The notes under the pieces: generated by a model
Database searches by the model: none
Told to the model about the DNA's origin: nothing
What the model saw: the letters and a program-made list of their open reading frames with translations, nothing else
DNA from: Methylobacterium ajmalii
GTDB lineage: Bacteria > Pseudomonadota > Alphaproteobacteria > Rhizobiales > Beijerinckiaceae
DNA length: 62,299 nucleotides
Direction of reading: 5' to 3'
NCBI RefSeq assembly: GCF_016613415.1
Contig: NZ_JACWCT010000187.1
Location: 1-62,299 of the forward strand
Made by a program: the position numbers and the translations under genes
Part shown: positions 41,809 through 50,866 of the stretch, one piece after another
Position numbering within the stretch: the stretch's first letter is position 1
How the letters are laid out: the number at the start of each line of letters is the position of its first letter

Positions 41809-43130
41809 TGCCGACCGCCGACCGGACCGATCTCGACCACACCCACGACCCGGGCGTCCGCTGCGGCGTGCCGGGGGCCGACGGGCACCCGGACTTCCCG
41901 ATCCAGAACCTGCCGCTCGGCGTCTTCTCGCCCGCCGACGGGGCGCGCCGGGCCGGCGTCGCGATCGGCGACCACGTCCTCGACCTCGCCGCGGCGCACG
42001 CCGCGGGCCTGCTGACCGACGAGGCGGCCCGGGCGGTCGCGGCGGCCGAATCCGGCGACCTCGCCGGGATGCTCGCCCTCGGCGCCGGGCCGCGCCGGGC
42101 CCTGCGCCACCGGCTCTTCGCGCTCCTGCGGGCGGACAGCCCGGACCGCGACCGGGTGCCGGCGCTGCTGCACGAGGCCGGCGCCTGCACCCTGCACCTG
42201 CCGGCGCGGATCGGCGACTACACCGACTTCTTCGTCGGCATCCACCACGCCATGAACACCGGGCGCCAGTTCCGGCCCGACCAGCCGCTGCTGCCGAACT
42301 ACAAGCACCTGCCGGTCGGCTATCACGGCCGCGCCTCGTCGATCCGTCCCTCCGGCACGCCGGTGCGCCGGCCGCGCGGTCAGGCCAAGCCCCCGCATCT
42401 CGACGCACCGGTCTTCGGCCCGTCGCGCCGGCTCGACTACGAGCTGGAGCTCGGGGTGTGGATCGGGCCCGGCAACGAACTCGGCAACCCGGTGCCGGTG
42501 GCGGAGGCGGCCGACCGGATCGCGGGCTTCTGCCTGCTCAACGACTGGTCGGCGCGCGACATCCAGGGCTGGGAGTACCAGCCGCTCGGGCCGTTCCTGG
42601 CCAAGAGCTTCGCCACGACGATCTCGCCCTGGATCGTCACCCCGGAGGCGCTGGCGCCGTTCCGCATCCCCCAGGCGCCGCGGCCCGACGGCGATCCGAC
42701 CCCCCTGCCCCATCTCCTCGACCCCGCCGACCAGGCCGGCGGCGCCCTCGACCTCGACCTCGAGGTCCTGCTCTCGACCGCGTCCTCCCGCGAGGCCGGG
42801 CTGCCGCCCCACCGGGTCGCGCGCTCCAACGCGCGCCACATGTACTGGACGGTGGCGCAGATGGTGGCCCACCACACCAGCGGCGGCTGCAACCTGCGCC
42901 CGGGCGACCTCCTGGGCACCGGCACCCTGTCGGGCCCGGAGCCCGAGGCCTGCGGCAGCCTGCTCGAGACCACCGAGGGCGGCAAGGCCCCGCTCCGCCT
43001 CGCCCACGGCGAGGAGCGCCGCTTCCTCGAGGACGGTGACGAGGTGATCCTGACGGCCCACGGCCGGCGCGAGGGTTTCGCGCCGATCGGCTTCGGCCCC
43101 TGCCGGGCCGTGGTGCTGCCCACCCCGTGA
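41808..43130 (+). CDS. fahA: Fumarylacetoacetase
   Basis: 440-aa hydrolase that splits fumarylacetoacetate into fumarate and acetoacetate, the last step of the homogentisate route. The FAH_N domain (about 25-140) and catalytic domain show DFFVGIHHAMNTGRQFRP, LPVGYHGRASSI, and DYELELGVWIGPGNELG with the Asp/Glu metal ligands, as well as NDWSARDIQGWEYQPLGPF. The one-base overlap with hmgA shows translational coupling. Maleylacetoacetate isomerase is not in the window. Confidence 0.95.
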   Translation: MPTADRTDLDHTHDPGVRCGVPGADGHPDFPIQNLPLGVFSPADGARRAGVAIGDHVLDLAAAHAAGLLTDEAARAVAAAESGDLAGMLALGAGPRRALRHRLFALLRADSPDRDRVPALLHEAGACTLHLPARIGDYTDFFVGIHHAMNTGRQFRPDQPLLPNYKHLPVGYHGRASSIRPSGTPVRRPRGQAKPPHLDAPVFGPSRRLDYELELGVWIGPGNELGNPVPVAEAADRIAGFCLLNDWSARDIQGWEYQPLGPFLAKSFATTISPWIVTPEALAPFRIPQAPRPDGDPTPLPHLLDPADQAGGALDLDLEVLLSTASSREAGLPPHRVARSNARHMYWTVAQMVAHHTSGGCNLRPGDLLGTGTLSGPEPEACGSLLETTEGGKAPLRLAHGEERRFLEDGDEVILTAHGRREGFAPIGFGPCRAVVLPTP

Positions 43131-43140
43131 GCCGGCTGCC

Positions 43141-43461
43141 ATGACCTGGTATCCGGTCGCCGACCTCGCCGACTTCGCGGAGCGCCCGGTGCTCGCCCGC
43201 GAGGCCGGGGGCGTCGCCCTCGCGCTCTATCGCCTCGACGGTGCGGTCCACGCCACGCAGGCTTTGTGCACCCATGCGGGCGTCCCCCTCGCCGGGGGCG
43301 AGGTCGTGGAGGGCTACATCGAGTGCCCCGCCCATTACGGCCTGTTCGAGATCGCCACCGGCCGGGCCCAGGGCGGGCCGGTCTGCCGCGACCTCGCGAC
43401 CTACCCGGTCCGGGTCGAGGGGACGGTGATCTGGGTCGAGGTCGCGCCGCGGGGCGCGTGA
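43141..43461 (+). CDS. Rieske [2Fe-2S] ferredoxin
   Basis: 106-aa electron-transfer protein. Cluster ligands are Cys43-X-His45 (CTH) and Cys62-X2-His65 (CPAH), exactly the Rieske pattern, with AGVPLAGGEVVEG between them. It starts 10 bp after fahA, so it is likely in the same transcript. Stand-alone Rieske ferredoxins feed oxygenases, such as phenylpropionate or biphenyl dioxygenases or the homogentisate-forming steps, but no oxygenase component is nearby. Its partner is unknown. Confidence 0.92.
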   Translation: MTWYPVADLADFAERPVLAREAGGVALALYRLDGAVHATQALCTHAGVPLAGGEVVEGYIECPAHYGLFEIATGRAQGGPVCRDLATYPVRVEGTVIWVEVAPRGA

Positions 43462-43501
43462 CCGGACCGGGATCCCTCGGGTGCTCGCCGCCCCGCCCGC
43501 G

Positions 43502-44551
43502 TCAGCGGGCCGGGATCTCGATCGTGCCGCTGGTGCGGGCCGCCCGCGTGATCGCGTCGACGACCCGCAGGTTCTGCAGCCCGTCGCGGGCGCTCACGAG
43601 CGGTGCGGCCTCGCCCCGGATCACCGCCGCGAAATGCGCGATCTGCTCCGCCAGCGGGTCGGTGCGTTCCACCGCCAGCGTCTCACAGGCGAAGGGCTCG
43701 AACCAGGAGCGCGCCCCCGCGTAGCGCTTCACCCGCATGGTCGGCACGGCGAGCGAGCCCTCGGTGCCGAGGATCGTGTAGGCGTCCTCGTCGGGATAGG
43801 TCGGGTAGTCGGCGTTCTCGCGCGAGGTCTGCTCCCAGCTCCGGGCCGCAGCGGCCGTGTCGGAGAGCAGGAAGGTGCCGAGGGCACCGTTGGCGAAGCG
43901 CAGGGTCGTCGCCACCGTGTCCTCGACGGCAAAGCCCCGCACGGCGTTCGAGGCGGTGGCCTGGACCGCGGCGATCTCGCCCACCAGGGCGCGCAGGTTG
44001 CCGATCTCGTGGATCATGTTGATGAGGAGCGGACCGCCGCCCGGCTCGCGCCGCCAGGCGTTGGCCCCCGCGAAATAGGCGTCGGGCTTGCAGAAGACCG
44101 CGCTGCCCATCACCCCGACGATCCGGCCGAGGAGCCCGGCCCGCACCGCCTCGACCGCGCGGCGCAGGAGGGGGCTGTGCAGGCGGTGATGGCCGACCAG
44201 CACCCGGGCCCCGGCCGCCTCCGCCGCCGCGACCAGGCGCTCGCCCTCCTCCAGGCCGTGCGCGAGGGGTTTCTCGATGAGAACCGGGATCCCGGCCGCG
44301 ATGCAGGCGAGCCCCTGCGGGACGTGCAGGCGGTTGGGCGTCGCCAGCACCACCCCGTCCGGCGGATCGGCGGCCAGGCACGCCTCCAGGGTGTCGTGGA
44401 ACGCGACGCCCTCCCGGGCGGCGATGGCGGCGGCGTCCGGGCCGGGATCGACGATCGCCGCGAGCCGCGTCCCGGGGTTCCTCCCGATCTCCTCGACGTG
44501 CCGCCGCCCGATCTGCCCCGCCCCCGCGACGGCGATTCTCACCTCGTCCAT
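43502..44551 (-). CDS. Gfo/Idh/MocA family oxidoreductase
   Basis: 349-aa NAD(P)-dependent dehydrogenase of the glucose-fructose oxidoreductase/inositol dehydrogenase group. N-terminal VRIAVAGAGQIGRRHVEEI is the nucleotide loop, LATPNRLHV and VLIEKPLAHG hold the EKP motif with catalytic Lys, and NMIHEIGNLRAL holds the later His. Substrates in this family are sugars, inositols or their acids. It converges with the Rieske gene (40-bp gap) and is 111 bp from the ApbA-like gene. Confidence 0.92.
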   Translation of the reverse strand: MDEVRIAVAGAGQIGRRHVEEIGRNPGTRLAAIVDPGPDAAAIAAREGVAFHDTLEACLAADPPDGVVLATPNRLHVPQGLACIAAGIPVLIEKPLAHGLEEGERLVAAAEAAGARVLVGHHRLHSPLLRRAVEAVRAGLLGRIVGVMGSAVFCKPDAYFAGANAWRREPGGGPLLINMIHEIGNLRALVGEIAAVQATASNAVRGFAVEDTVATTLRFANGALGTFLLSDTAAAARSWEQTSRENADYPTYPDEDAYTILGTEGSLAVPTMRVKRYAGARSWFEPFACETLAVERTDPLAEQIAHFAAVIRGEAAPLVSARDGLQNLRVVDAITRAARTSGTIEIPAR

Positions 44552-44662
44552 GTCTGCCCGTGCGTGGTCGCCGCCCCGTCGCGCCGGTTCCGCGGCGCTC
44601 GGGCGGGCTGACGCCGGGCCTCGGCCCGGCGCAGGGCCGGTATCCGGCAGGATGCCTCGGAC

Positions 44663-45580
44663 CTACCGGTCCCCCGCCAGCCCCTGCCCGCTCGCCGCCC
44701 CGGCGAGCGCCAGGATCGCCCGGTTGAGCGGCACGGCGATCCCGTGCCGCTCGGCCGCCGCCACGACGGCGCCGGTGAGATGGGCGTGCTCCAGCGGCCG
44801 GCCGGCGAGGCGGTCGTAGAGCATCGAGCTGCCGCCGTCGGCCGGCATGCGCGTGTAGCCGTCGAGGATGCGGGTGGCGTCCTCGTCGGTGAGCCGCGCG
44901 CCCTCGGCGTTGGCGACCCGGATCACCTCGTCCATCAGCCCGCGGCCGAGCTCCCGGATCGCCGGGTCGTTGAAGACCACGATGCGGCGCAGGGTGAGCG
45001 CCGTGACCGGGTTGACCACCGCGTTGCTCAGCAGCTTGCGCCAGGCGACGGTGACGAAATCCGCCTCCTGCGTGATCTCGAACGGCGTGCCGGAAAACAG
45101 CTCGGCGAAGGCGGCGCCGTCGGCGCCCGCCGGCACGGTCATCCGGGTGCCGCCGTGATGGGCGATGCGGCCGGGCGCCGTGCGCTCGACCGAGCAATAG
45201 ATGATCGCCGGCAGCACCGGCGCGCCCGCCGGCAGGTGCGGCCGCGCCCGTTCGGCCTGGCCGACGCCGTTCTGGATCACCACCACCCGGGTGCCGGGCC
45301 CGACGAGGCTGCGAAACCAGGGCTCGGCGCCCGCGGTATCCTGCGCCTTGGTGGTCACCAGCACCCAGTCGGCGGGGCCGACCGCGCCCGGATCGGCGAC
45401 GATGCGCACCGGCACCTCGCGCTCGCCGGACGCGTCGGTGACGACGAGGCGGTCGAACGGCGTGCGCACGTAGAGCGTCACGTCGCGCCCAACCCGCTCC
45501 AGCGCCCCCGCCAGGTAGCCGCCGATCCCGCCGCTCCCGATCACCGCGACGCCGCCCGCCTGCCTGGTGCCGTCCGCCAT
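44663..45580 (-). CDS. 2-dehydropantoate 2-reductase family protein (ApbA/PanE-like)
   Basis: 305-aa NADPH-dependent reductase. It has the N-terminal VAVIGSGGIGGYLAGAL loop, the Lys in TTKAQDT, NGVGQ, and WRKLLSNAVVNPVTAL with the catalytic Lys. PanE itself makes pantoate, but the family includes many 2-oxoacid reductases and N-terminal features alone do not settle the substrate. ATG 45580 is chosen over a longer frame to 45673. It is divergent from zwf, with the palindrome TCGATATCGA (45594-45603) in the shared 186-bp region. Confidence 0.88.
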   Translation of the reverse strand: MADGTRQAGGVAVIGSGGIGGYLAGALERVGRDVTLYVRTPFDRLVVTDASGEREVPVRIVADPGAVGPADWVLVTTKAQDTAGAEPWFRSLVGPGTRVVVIQNGVGQAERARPHLPAGAPVLPAIIYCSVERTAPGRIAHHGGTRMTVPAGADGAAFAELFSGTPFEITQEADFVTVAWRKLLSNAVVNPVTALTLRRIVVFNDPAIRELGRGLMDEVIRVANAEGARLTDEDATRILDGYTRMPADGGSSMLYDRLAGRPLEHAHLTGAVVAAAERHGIAVPLNRAILALAGAASGQGLAGDR

Positions 45581-45766
45581 GTCCCGCTCGCTCTCGATAT
45601 CGATTCCAGGGACTAACCTTAGGCCGGCGCCGGGGCCCCGGAAAGGCGGCGGGGATGCGGGTGAGGCCTGCATCCCCGGCGCGCCGCCGTCCGGTTCCGT
45701 CCCTTGTCCGCTGCGGTGCGGGATCTAGCTTCCCGGCCGCAAGCGCCCAAAGGTCAGGAGAGCCCC

Positions 45767-47287
45767 ATGACGTCGCACGTCCCGGTGGAGGGGCACGCCG
45801 CCTCCGGCAGCAAGCCGGCCCCGCCCGCGACCCTGGTGATCTTCGGGGCCGGCGGCGACCTGACGAAGCGCCTGCTGATGCCGGCGCTCTACAACCTCGC
45901 CGGCAGCCGCCTCCTCGACGAGACGACCACGATCTGGGGTGTCGACCATACCGGCGGCTCGGACGAGAGCTGGCGCAAAAGCCTCTCCGACACGATGGAG
46001 TCCTTCACGAAGGACGAGACCGCGGAGTTCCACGCCAAGCACATCGACCCCACGGCCTGGGGCTTCGTGCGCGACCGGCTGCACTACCTCAAGGGCGACT
46101 TCCTGGCGCCCGAGACCTACCGGGCCATCGCCGAGAAGATCCCCGGCAACGCGGTGTTCTACCTCGCGGTGGCGGCACGGTTCTTCGCGCCGATCGTCGA
46201 GCACCTGGGCCAGGCCGGGCTCCTGAAGCAGTCCGACGACGTTTTTCGCCGCGTGGTGATCGAGAAGCCGTTCGGCAGCGACCTCGCCTCGGCCCAGGAG
46301 CTGAACAAGCGGCTGCTCGCGGTGGCCGACGAATCGCAGCTCTACCGGATCGACCACTTCCTCGGAAAGGAGACGGTGCAGAGCATCATGGCGATCCGCT
46401 TCGCCAACGGGATGTTCGAGCCGATCTGGCGCCGCGACTTCGTCGACCACGTCCAGATCACCGCCGCCGAGACCATCGGCGTCGAGGAGCGCGGCGCCTT
46501 CTACGAGCCGACCGGGGCGCTGCGCGACATGGTGCCCAACCACCTGTTCCAGCTTCTCTGCATGACCGCCATGGAGCCGCCGGTCTCCTTCGACGCGGAA
46601 GCCGTGCGCACCGAGAAGGCGAAGCTCGTCCAGGCGGTGCAGCCGGTCCAGCCCGGCGACGCGGTGCGCGGCCAGTACCGGGCCGGCACCGAGCAGGGCC
46701 GCGCCGTGCCGGGCTACCGCGACGAGCCGCATGTCGCGGGCGACAGCCGCACCGAGACCTACGCGGCGCTCAAGCTCACCATCGACAACTGGCGCTGGGG
46801 CGGGGTGCCGTTCTATCTTCGCACCGGCAAGCGGATGACCGGGCGGCGCACCGAGATCGCGGTCCACTTCAAGCCGGCGCCCTACCGGCTGTTCCGCGAC
46901 ACGCCCGTGGACCAGGTCGCCCCCAATATCCTGCGGATCATGGTCGATCCGGTCCAGGGGATGACGACCGAGTTCAACGCCAAGGTGCCGGGCCCGTCGA
47001 TGCGGCTCGGCGCCGTGCGCTCGACCTTCCGGGAGGGCGAGTTCTTCCCGCAGGAGCCGAATGTCGGCTACGAGACCCTGCTGTACGACTGCCTGTGCGG
47101 CGACGCGACCCTGTTCCAGCGCGCCGACAACATCGAGGCGTCCTGGGCCGCCGTCGATCCGCTGGTGAAGGCCTGGGGGGCGGGCGGCGAGCCGGAGCCC
47201 TACGAGGCCGGCAGCGCCGGGCCGAAGGCGGCGGACGAGCTTCTGGCCCGCGACGGCCGGCGCTGGCTGCCGCTCGACGGCGACTGA
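45767..47287 (+). CDS. zwf: Glucose-6-phosphate 1-dehydrogenase
   Basis: 506-aa enzyme that makes 6-phosphogluconolactone and NADPH at the entry of the pentose phosphate and Entner-Doudoroff pathways. Markers: VIFGAGGDLTKRLLMPAL, VIEKPFGSDL, YRIDHFLGKETVQ with catalytic His and Lys, and FYLRTGKRM. ATG 45767 follows GTCAGGAGAG. It is full length. pgl and edd are not adjacent; the next gene is a glucosidase. Confidence 0.96.
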   Translation: MTSHVPVEGHAASGSKPAPPATLVIFGAGGDLTKRLLMPALYNLAGSRLLDETTTIWGVDHTGGSDESWRKSLSDTMESFTKDETAEFHAKHIDPTAWGFVRDRLHYLKGDFLAPETYRAIAEKIPGNAVFYLAVAARFFAPIVEHLGQAGLLKQSDDVFRRVVIEKPFGSDLASAQELNKRLLAVADESQLYRIDHFLGKETVQSIMAIRFANGMFEPIWRRDFVDHVQITAAETIGVEERGAFYEPTGALRDMVPNHLFQLLCMTAMEPPVSFDAEAVRTEKAKLVQAVQPVQPGDAVRGQYRAGTEQGRAVPGYRDEPHVAGDSRTETYAALKLTIDNWRWGGVPFYLRTGKRMTGRRTEIAVHFKPAPYRLFRDTPVDQVAPNILRIMVDPVQGMTTEFNAKVPGPSMRLGAVRSTFREGEFFPQEPNVGYETLLYDCLCGDATLFQRADNIEASWAAVDPLVKAWGAGGEPEPYEAGSAGPKAADELLARDGRRWLPLDGD

Positions 47288-47387
47288 CCGCGGAGCCGCG
47301 CGGCCGGCCGACGGGCCCGGGGCGTCGCCTCGGGCTTGGGTCCCCCGGGGCACGGCGCGCGGCCGACGAATCGGCGTGACCGAACCG

Positions 47388-47490
47388 GAGCGCCTCACGA
47401 TCGCGCTGCAATCGCGAAGCTATCTAAGCGTTTGTTTTGTCGTGCTTTCTGCAACGAACCGGTTTCCGCTTCGTCCGAAAATGCTCGAGA
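47388..47490 (+). repeat. Interspersed palindromic repeat, family 1, copy A
   Basis: About 103 bp. It begins GAGCGCCTCACGATCGCG, forms the first hairpin around GATCGCGCTGCAATCGCGAAG, continues through a T-rich tract (GTTTGTTTTGTCG), and ends with the second-half block GCAACGAACCGGTTTCCGCTTCGT and AAAATGCTC. It ends 10 bp upstream of the glucosidase start. Confidence 0.85.
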
Positions 47491-47500
47491 GAATCCAGCG

Positions 47501-50203
47501 ATGCCCGATCCCGCTCCCCACCTCGCCGACACCGAGGAAGGCCGCCGGCTCGCCGCCGTCGAGGCCGAGGGCTGGCACCTTTGGGGGCCGTACCTGAGCG
47601 AGCGGCAATGGGGCACGGTGCGGGAGGATTACAGCGAAGGCGGCTCCGCCTGGGACTACCTGCCCCACGATCACGCCCGCTCCCGCGCCTATCGCTGGGG
47701 CGAGGACGGCATCGCGGGCTTCAGCGACGACCGCCAGCTCTGGTGCCTGTCGCTCGCCCTGTGGAACGGCCGCGACCCGATCCTGAAGGAGCGGATGTTC
47801 GGGCTCACCAACGACGAGGGCAACCACGGCGAGGACGTCAAGGAGCTGTGGTGGTACCTCGACGGGACGCCGACGCATTCGTACATGCGGATGCTCTACA
47901 AGTACCCGCACGCCCCCTACCCTTACGCCGACCTCGTCGCCGAGAACGCCCGGCGTAAGGGGAAGAACCTGCCCGAATACGAGATCGCCGATACCGGCGT
48001 GTTCGAGGGCGGGCGCTACCACGACGTGACGGTGGACTACGCCAAGGCCGCGCCCGACGACGTGCTGATGCGGGTGACCCTCGTCAACCGCGGGCCGGAA
48101 GCGGCCGACCTCCACGTCCTGCCGCAGCTTCTGGCCCGCAACACCTGGTCGTGGGGCCGCGAATCCTGGGAGGCCGAGCAGCCCCGGCCGCTGCTGCGCC
48201 TGACCGACACCGGCGCCGTCGCGGCGACGCGCGGGCGCGCCCCGGCCCTGCGCTTCGCGGCCCTCCAGCCGGCCGAGTTCCTGTTCTGCGAGAACGAGAC
48301 CAACACCGGCCGGCTGTTCGGCACGCCCGGCCCCGCCCACCCGAAGGACGCGATCAACGACCGGGTGGTCTCGGGCCGGCACGAGGCGGTGAACCCGCTC
48401 GCCGAGGGCACCAAATGCGCCGCCTGGACGAGGATCGCCGTGCCGGCCGGCGGCACCGTGGTCTTGCGCTTTCGCCTGGGCCCGGCGGCGAGCCCCGACG
48501 ACCGCGACCCGGCGGCCTTCGACGCCGTGATGGCGCGCCGCCTGTCCGAGGCCGACGCCTTCTACGGCGCGCTCCAGCGCGACATCGCCGACCCGGATGC
48601 CCGCCTCGTCCAGCGCCAGGCGCTCGCCGGCATGCTGTGGTCGAAGCAGTTCTACCATTTCGACGTCCGGCGCTGGCTCTCCGGCGATCCGGCCCAGCCG
48701 GCCCCGCCGGAGGCCCGCCGCCACGGCCGCGACGGCGAGTGGACGCACCTCAACAACGCCGACATCGTCTCGATGCCGGACAAGTGGGAATATCCCTGGT
48801 ACGCGGCCTGGGACCTCGCCTTCCACTGCGTGACCTTCGCGCTGATCGACCCGGCCTTCGCCAAGGGCCAGCTGATCCTGCTCACCCGCGAATGGTACAT
48901 GCACCCGAACGGGCAGTTGCCGGCCTACGAATGGGCCTTCGGCGACGTGAATCCGCCGGTCCATGCCTGGGCGGCGCTCCGCGTCTACCGCATGGACCAG
49001 GCGATGACGGGAAAACCAGACCGCGCCTTCCTGGAGCGGGTGTTCCACAAGCTGATGCTGAACTTCACCTGGTGGGTGAACCGCAAGGATGCCGGCGACC
49101 GCAACGTCTTCCAGGGCGGCTTCCTCGGGCTCGACAATATCGGCCTCTTCGACCGCTCCGCCGAGCTCCCCACCGGCGGCACCCTCGACCAGGCCGACGG
49201 CACCGCCTGGATGGCCATGTACAGCCTCAACCTGATGCGCATCGCGCTGGAACTCGCGGTCGAGAATCCGGTCTACGAGGACATCGCCACCAAGTTCTTC
49301 GAGCATTTCCTCACCATCGCCGAGGCGATGACCCATGTCGGCGGTGACGGTTCCGGGTTGTGGGACGAAGCGGACGAGTTCTACTACGACGTGCTCAGCC
49401 TCCCCGGCGGCCGCCAGGTGCCGCTGCGGGTGCGATCCCTCGTCGGGCTGATCCCGCTCTGCGCCGTCGAGGTGCTGGACGAGGGCGTGTCCGAGCGCTT
49501 CCCGGCCTTCGCGCGGCGCGCCCGCTGGCTGCTCGCCCACCGCCCCGACCTCGCCGCCCAGGTCTCGCGCTGGGAGGAGCCGGGCCGCGGCAACCGGGTG
49601 CTGCTCTCGCTGCTGCGCCGCCACCGCATGAAGGCGCTGCTGCGCCGGATGCTCGACGAGGCCGAGTTCCTCTCCCCCCACGGCGTGCGCTCGGTCTCGA
49701 AGGCGCACGCCGCCGCCCCCTTCCGCTTTCCCTGGGACGGGCAGACCTTCGCGGTCGATTACGAGCCGGCGGAATCGACCACCGCCGTGTTCGGGGGCAA
49801 CTCGAACTGGCGCGGGCCGATCTGGCTGCCGATCAACTACCTCCTGGTCGAGGCGCTCACCGAGTTCGGCCGCTTCCACGGCCCCGACTTCACGATCGAG
49901 TGCCCGTCGGGCTCGGGCCGCTACCTCACCCTGCCGGAGATCGCCGGGGAGCTGTCGGCCCGCCTCACCCGCCTGGTACTGCGCGGACCCGACGGCCGCC
50001 GCCCGGTCCTGGGCGAGAACCCGCTGTTCCAGGACGACCCGTACTTTCGCGACCACGTCCCGTTCCACGAATACTTCCACGGCGACACCGGCGCGGGCCT
50101 GGGCGCGGCGCACCAGACCGGGTGGACGGGGCTGATCGCGCTGCTGCTCCAGCCGCGCCGCGAGGTGGCGGGCGGGCCGGTACCGGCGCCGCCGGAGGGG
50201 TGA
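47501..50203 (+). CDS. Glucosidase, GH63 / mannosylglycerate hydrolase-like
   Basis: 900-aa alpha-glycosidase with an (alpha/alpha)6 barrel in the C-terminal half. The central PDKWEYPWYAAWDLAFH block (near residue 430) and the late GGNSNWRGPIWLPINYLLVEAL block (near residue 765) are the family's catalytic regions with acidic residues. Similar bacterial GH63 proteins of this length hydrolyse alpha-glucosides or mannosylglycerate. ATG 47501 gives MPDPAPHLADTEEGRRLAA. The ribosome site is weak and a palindromic repeat ends 10 bp upstream, so the mRNA leader may be structured. No signal peptide, so it acts in the cytoplasm. Confidence 0.9.
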   Translation: MPDPAPHLADTEEGRRLAAVEAEGWHLWGPYLSERQWGTVREDYSEGGSAWDYLPHDHARSRAYRWGEDGIAGFSDDRQLWCLSLALWNGRDPILKERMFGLTNDEGNHGEDVKELWWYLDGTPTHSYMRMLYKYPHAPYPYADLVAENARRKGKNLPEYEIADTGVFEGGRYHDVTVDYAKAAPDDVLMRVTLVNRGPEAADLHVLPQLLARNTWSWGRESWEAEQPRPLLRLTDTGAVAATRGRAPALRFAALQPAEFLFCENETNTGRLFGTPGPAHPKDAINDRVVSGRHEAVNPLAEGTKCAAWTRIAVPAGGTVVLRFRLGPAASPDDRDPAAFDAVMARRLSEADAFYGALQRDIADPDARLVQRQALAGMLWSKQFYHFDVRRWLSGDPAQPAPPEARRHGRDGEWTHLNNADIVSMPDKWEYPWYAAWDLAFHCVTFALIDPAFAKGQLILLTREWYMHPNGQLPAYEWAFGDVNPPVHAWAALRVYRMDQAMTGKPDRAFLERVFHKLMLNFTWWVNRKDAGDRNVFQGGFLGLDNIGLFDRSAELPTGGTLDQADGTAWMAMYSLNLMRIALELAVENPVYEDIATKFFEHFLTIAEAMTHVGGDGSGLWDEADEFYYDVLSLPGGRQVPLRVRSLVGLIPLCAVEVLDEGVSERFPAFARRARWLLAHRPDLAAQVSRWEEPGRGNRVLLSLLRRHRMKALLRRMLDEAEFLSPHGVRSVSKAHAAAPFRFPWDGQTFAVDYEPAESTTAVFGGNSNWRGPIWLPINYLLVEALTEFGRFHGPDFTIECPSGSGRYLTLPEIAGELSARLTRLVLRGPDGRRPVLGENPLFQDDPYFRDHVPFHEYFHGDTGAGLGAAHQTGWTGLIALLLQPRREVAGGPVPAPPEG

Positions 50204-50208
50204 GGGTC

Positions 50209-50314
50209 CAGGCAGACTTGTCGGTGGCGGGCCGATGCTTCGCCCGCTCGGAATCCGGTTTCGTCGCAGGTTCTTGCCGCAAAACCGGCGGTCACCTTTC
50301 GCGAGATCCGCCTG
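50209..50314 (+). repeat. Interspersed palindromic repeat, family 2, copy F1
   Basis: Begins GGCAGACTTG, has hairpin arms GCGGGC and GCCCGC around CGATGCTTC, then GTTTCGTCGCAGG and CGGCGGTCACCTTTCG. The same order, with few changes, reads on the minus strand at 53281-53386. Confidence 0.75.
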
Positions 50315-50415
50315 GAGCGCTGCACGATCGCGTTGCAATCGCGAAGCACTCTAGGTTTTTGATTGTGCCGCATCGTCTTCGACGAACCGGCATCCGCCTC
50401 GTCGGAAAATGCTCA
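50315..50415 (+). repeat. Interspersed palindromic repeat, family 1, copy B
   Basis: GAGCGCTGCACGATCGCG, GTTGCAATCGCGAAGC, a T-rich tract, then TTCGACGAACCGGCATCC and GTCGGAAAATGCTC. Confidence 0.85.
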
Positions 50416-50517
50416 AGAGCACTTCACGATCGCGTCGCAATCGCGAAGCTCTCAAGTCTTTGTTTTGTCGCATTTTCTGCGACGAACCGGTTCCCACTTC
50501 GTGGGAAAATGCTCTAG
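50416..50517 (+). repeat. Interspersed palindromic repeat, family 1, copy C
   Basis: AGAGCACTTCACGATCGCG, CAATCGCGAAGCTCTC, TTTGTTTTGTCGC, CGACGAACCGGTTCCC, GTGGGAAAATGCTCTAG. It is directly adjacent to copy B and its end supplies the stop codon of the following minus-strand small ORF. Confidence 0.85.
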
Positions 50518-50750
50518 CCTCGCCCCGCGCCCTCGTCCCACACGCTCCAGCGAAACACCTCGGTGCCGGCGCCGTCGACGATGCGCACCGCCTCGGCGGC
50601 GGGGCCGGAGCGCTGGGGCACCCGGGCGCGGCGGAAGAGGCGCAAAGCCCGCTCTCGGGCGGCGTCGAGGCCGGTGGTGCGGACCGAGGCGCGCTGCACC
50701 GGCGCGTCCTCGGGGCCGACGATCTCGATGTGGTAGGTCTCGCGCAGCAA
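50514..50750 (-). CDS. Hypothetical 78-aa protein
   Basis: From a TTG at 50750 the frame reads (M)LRETYHIEIVGPEDAPVQ, then RASVRTTGLDAARERALRLFRRAR and a closing AVRIVDGAGTEVFRWSVWDEG. The alternation of beta-like and helical segments and the balanced composition differ from the low-complexity frames around it. No family is recognised and there is no strong ribosome site. The stop TAG lies in the end of repeat copy C, so the repeat may have replaced an older C-terminus. Confidence 0.45.
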   Translation of the reverse strand: MLRETYHIEIVGPEDAPVQRASVRTTGLDAARERALRLFRRARVPQRSGPAAEAVRIVDGAGTEVFRWSVWDEGAGRG

Positions 50751-50866
50751 GGCTCTGGGGGCTCCCGGTCGGCCCCCTCCATACGGGAGCCGGGCCGGTC
50801 GGCGCCAGAGGCCCGGTGCCGCATTCCACCCCCGCGCGGCGCGGGGGGGCTTCGGTCCATCGGGGA

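Larger units (their letters stand above)
50204..50513. other. Intergenic region made of three palindromic repeats
   Basis: Nearly the whole gap between the glucosidase and the next gene is repeat DNA: family 2 copy F1 (50209-50314), then family 1 copies B and C in tandem. No gene or promoter is visible. Confidence 0.8.
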
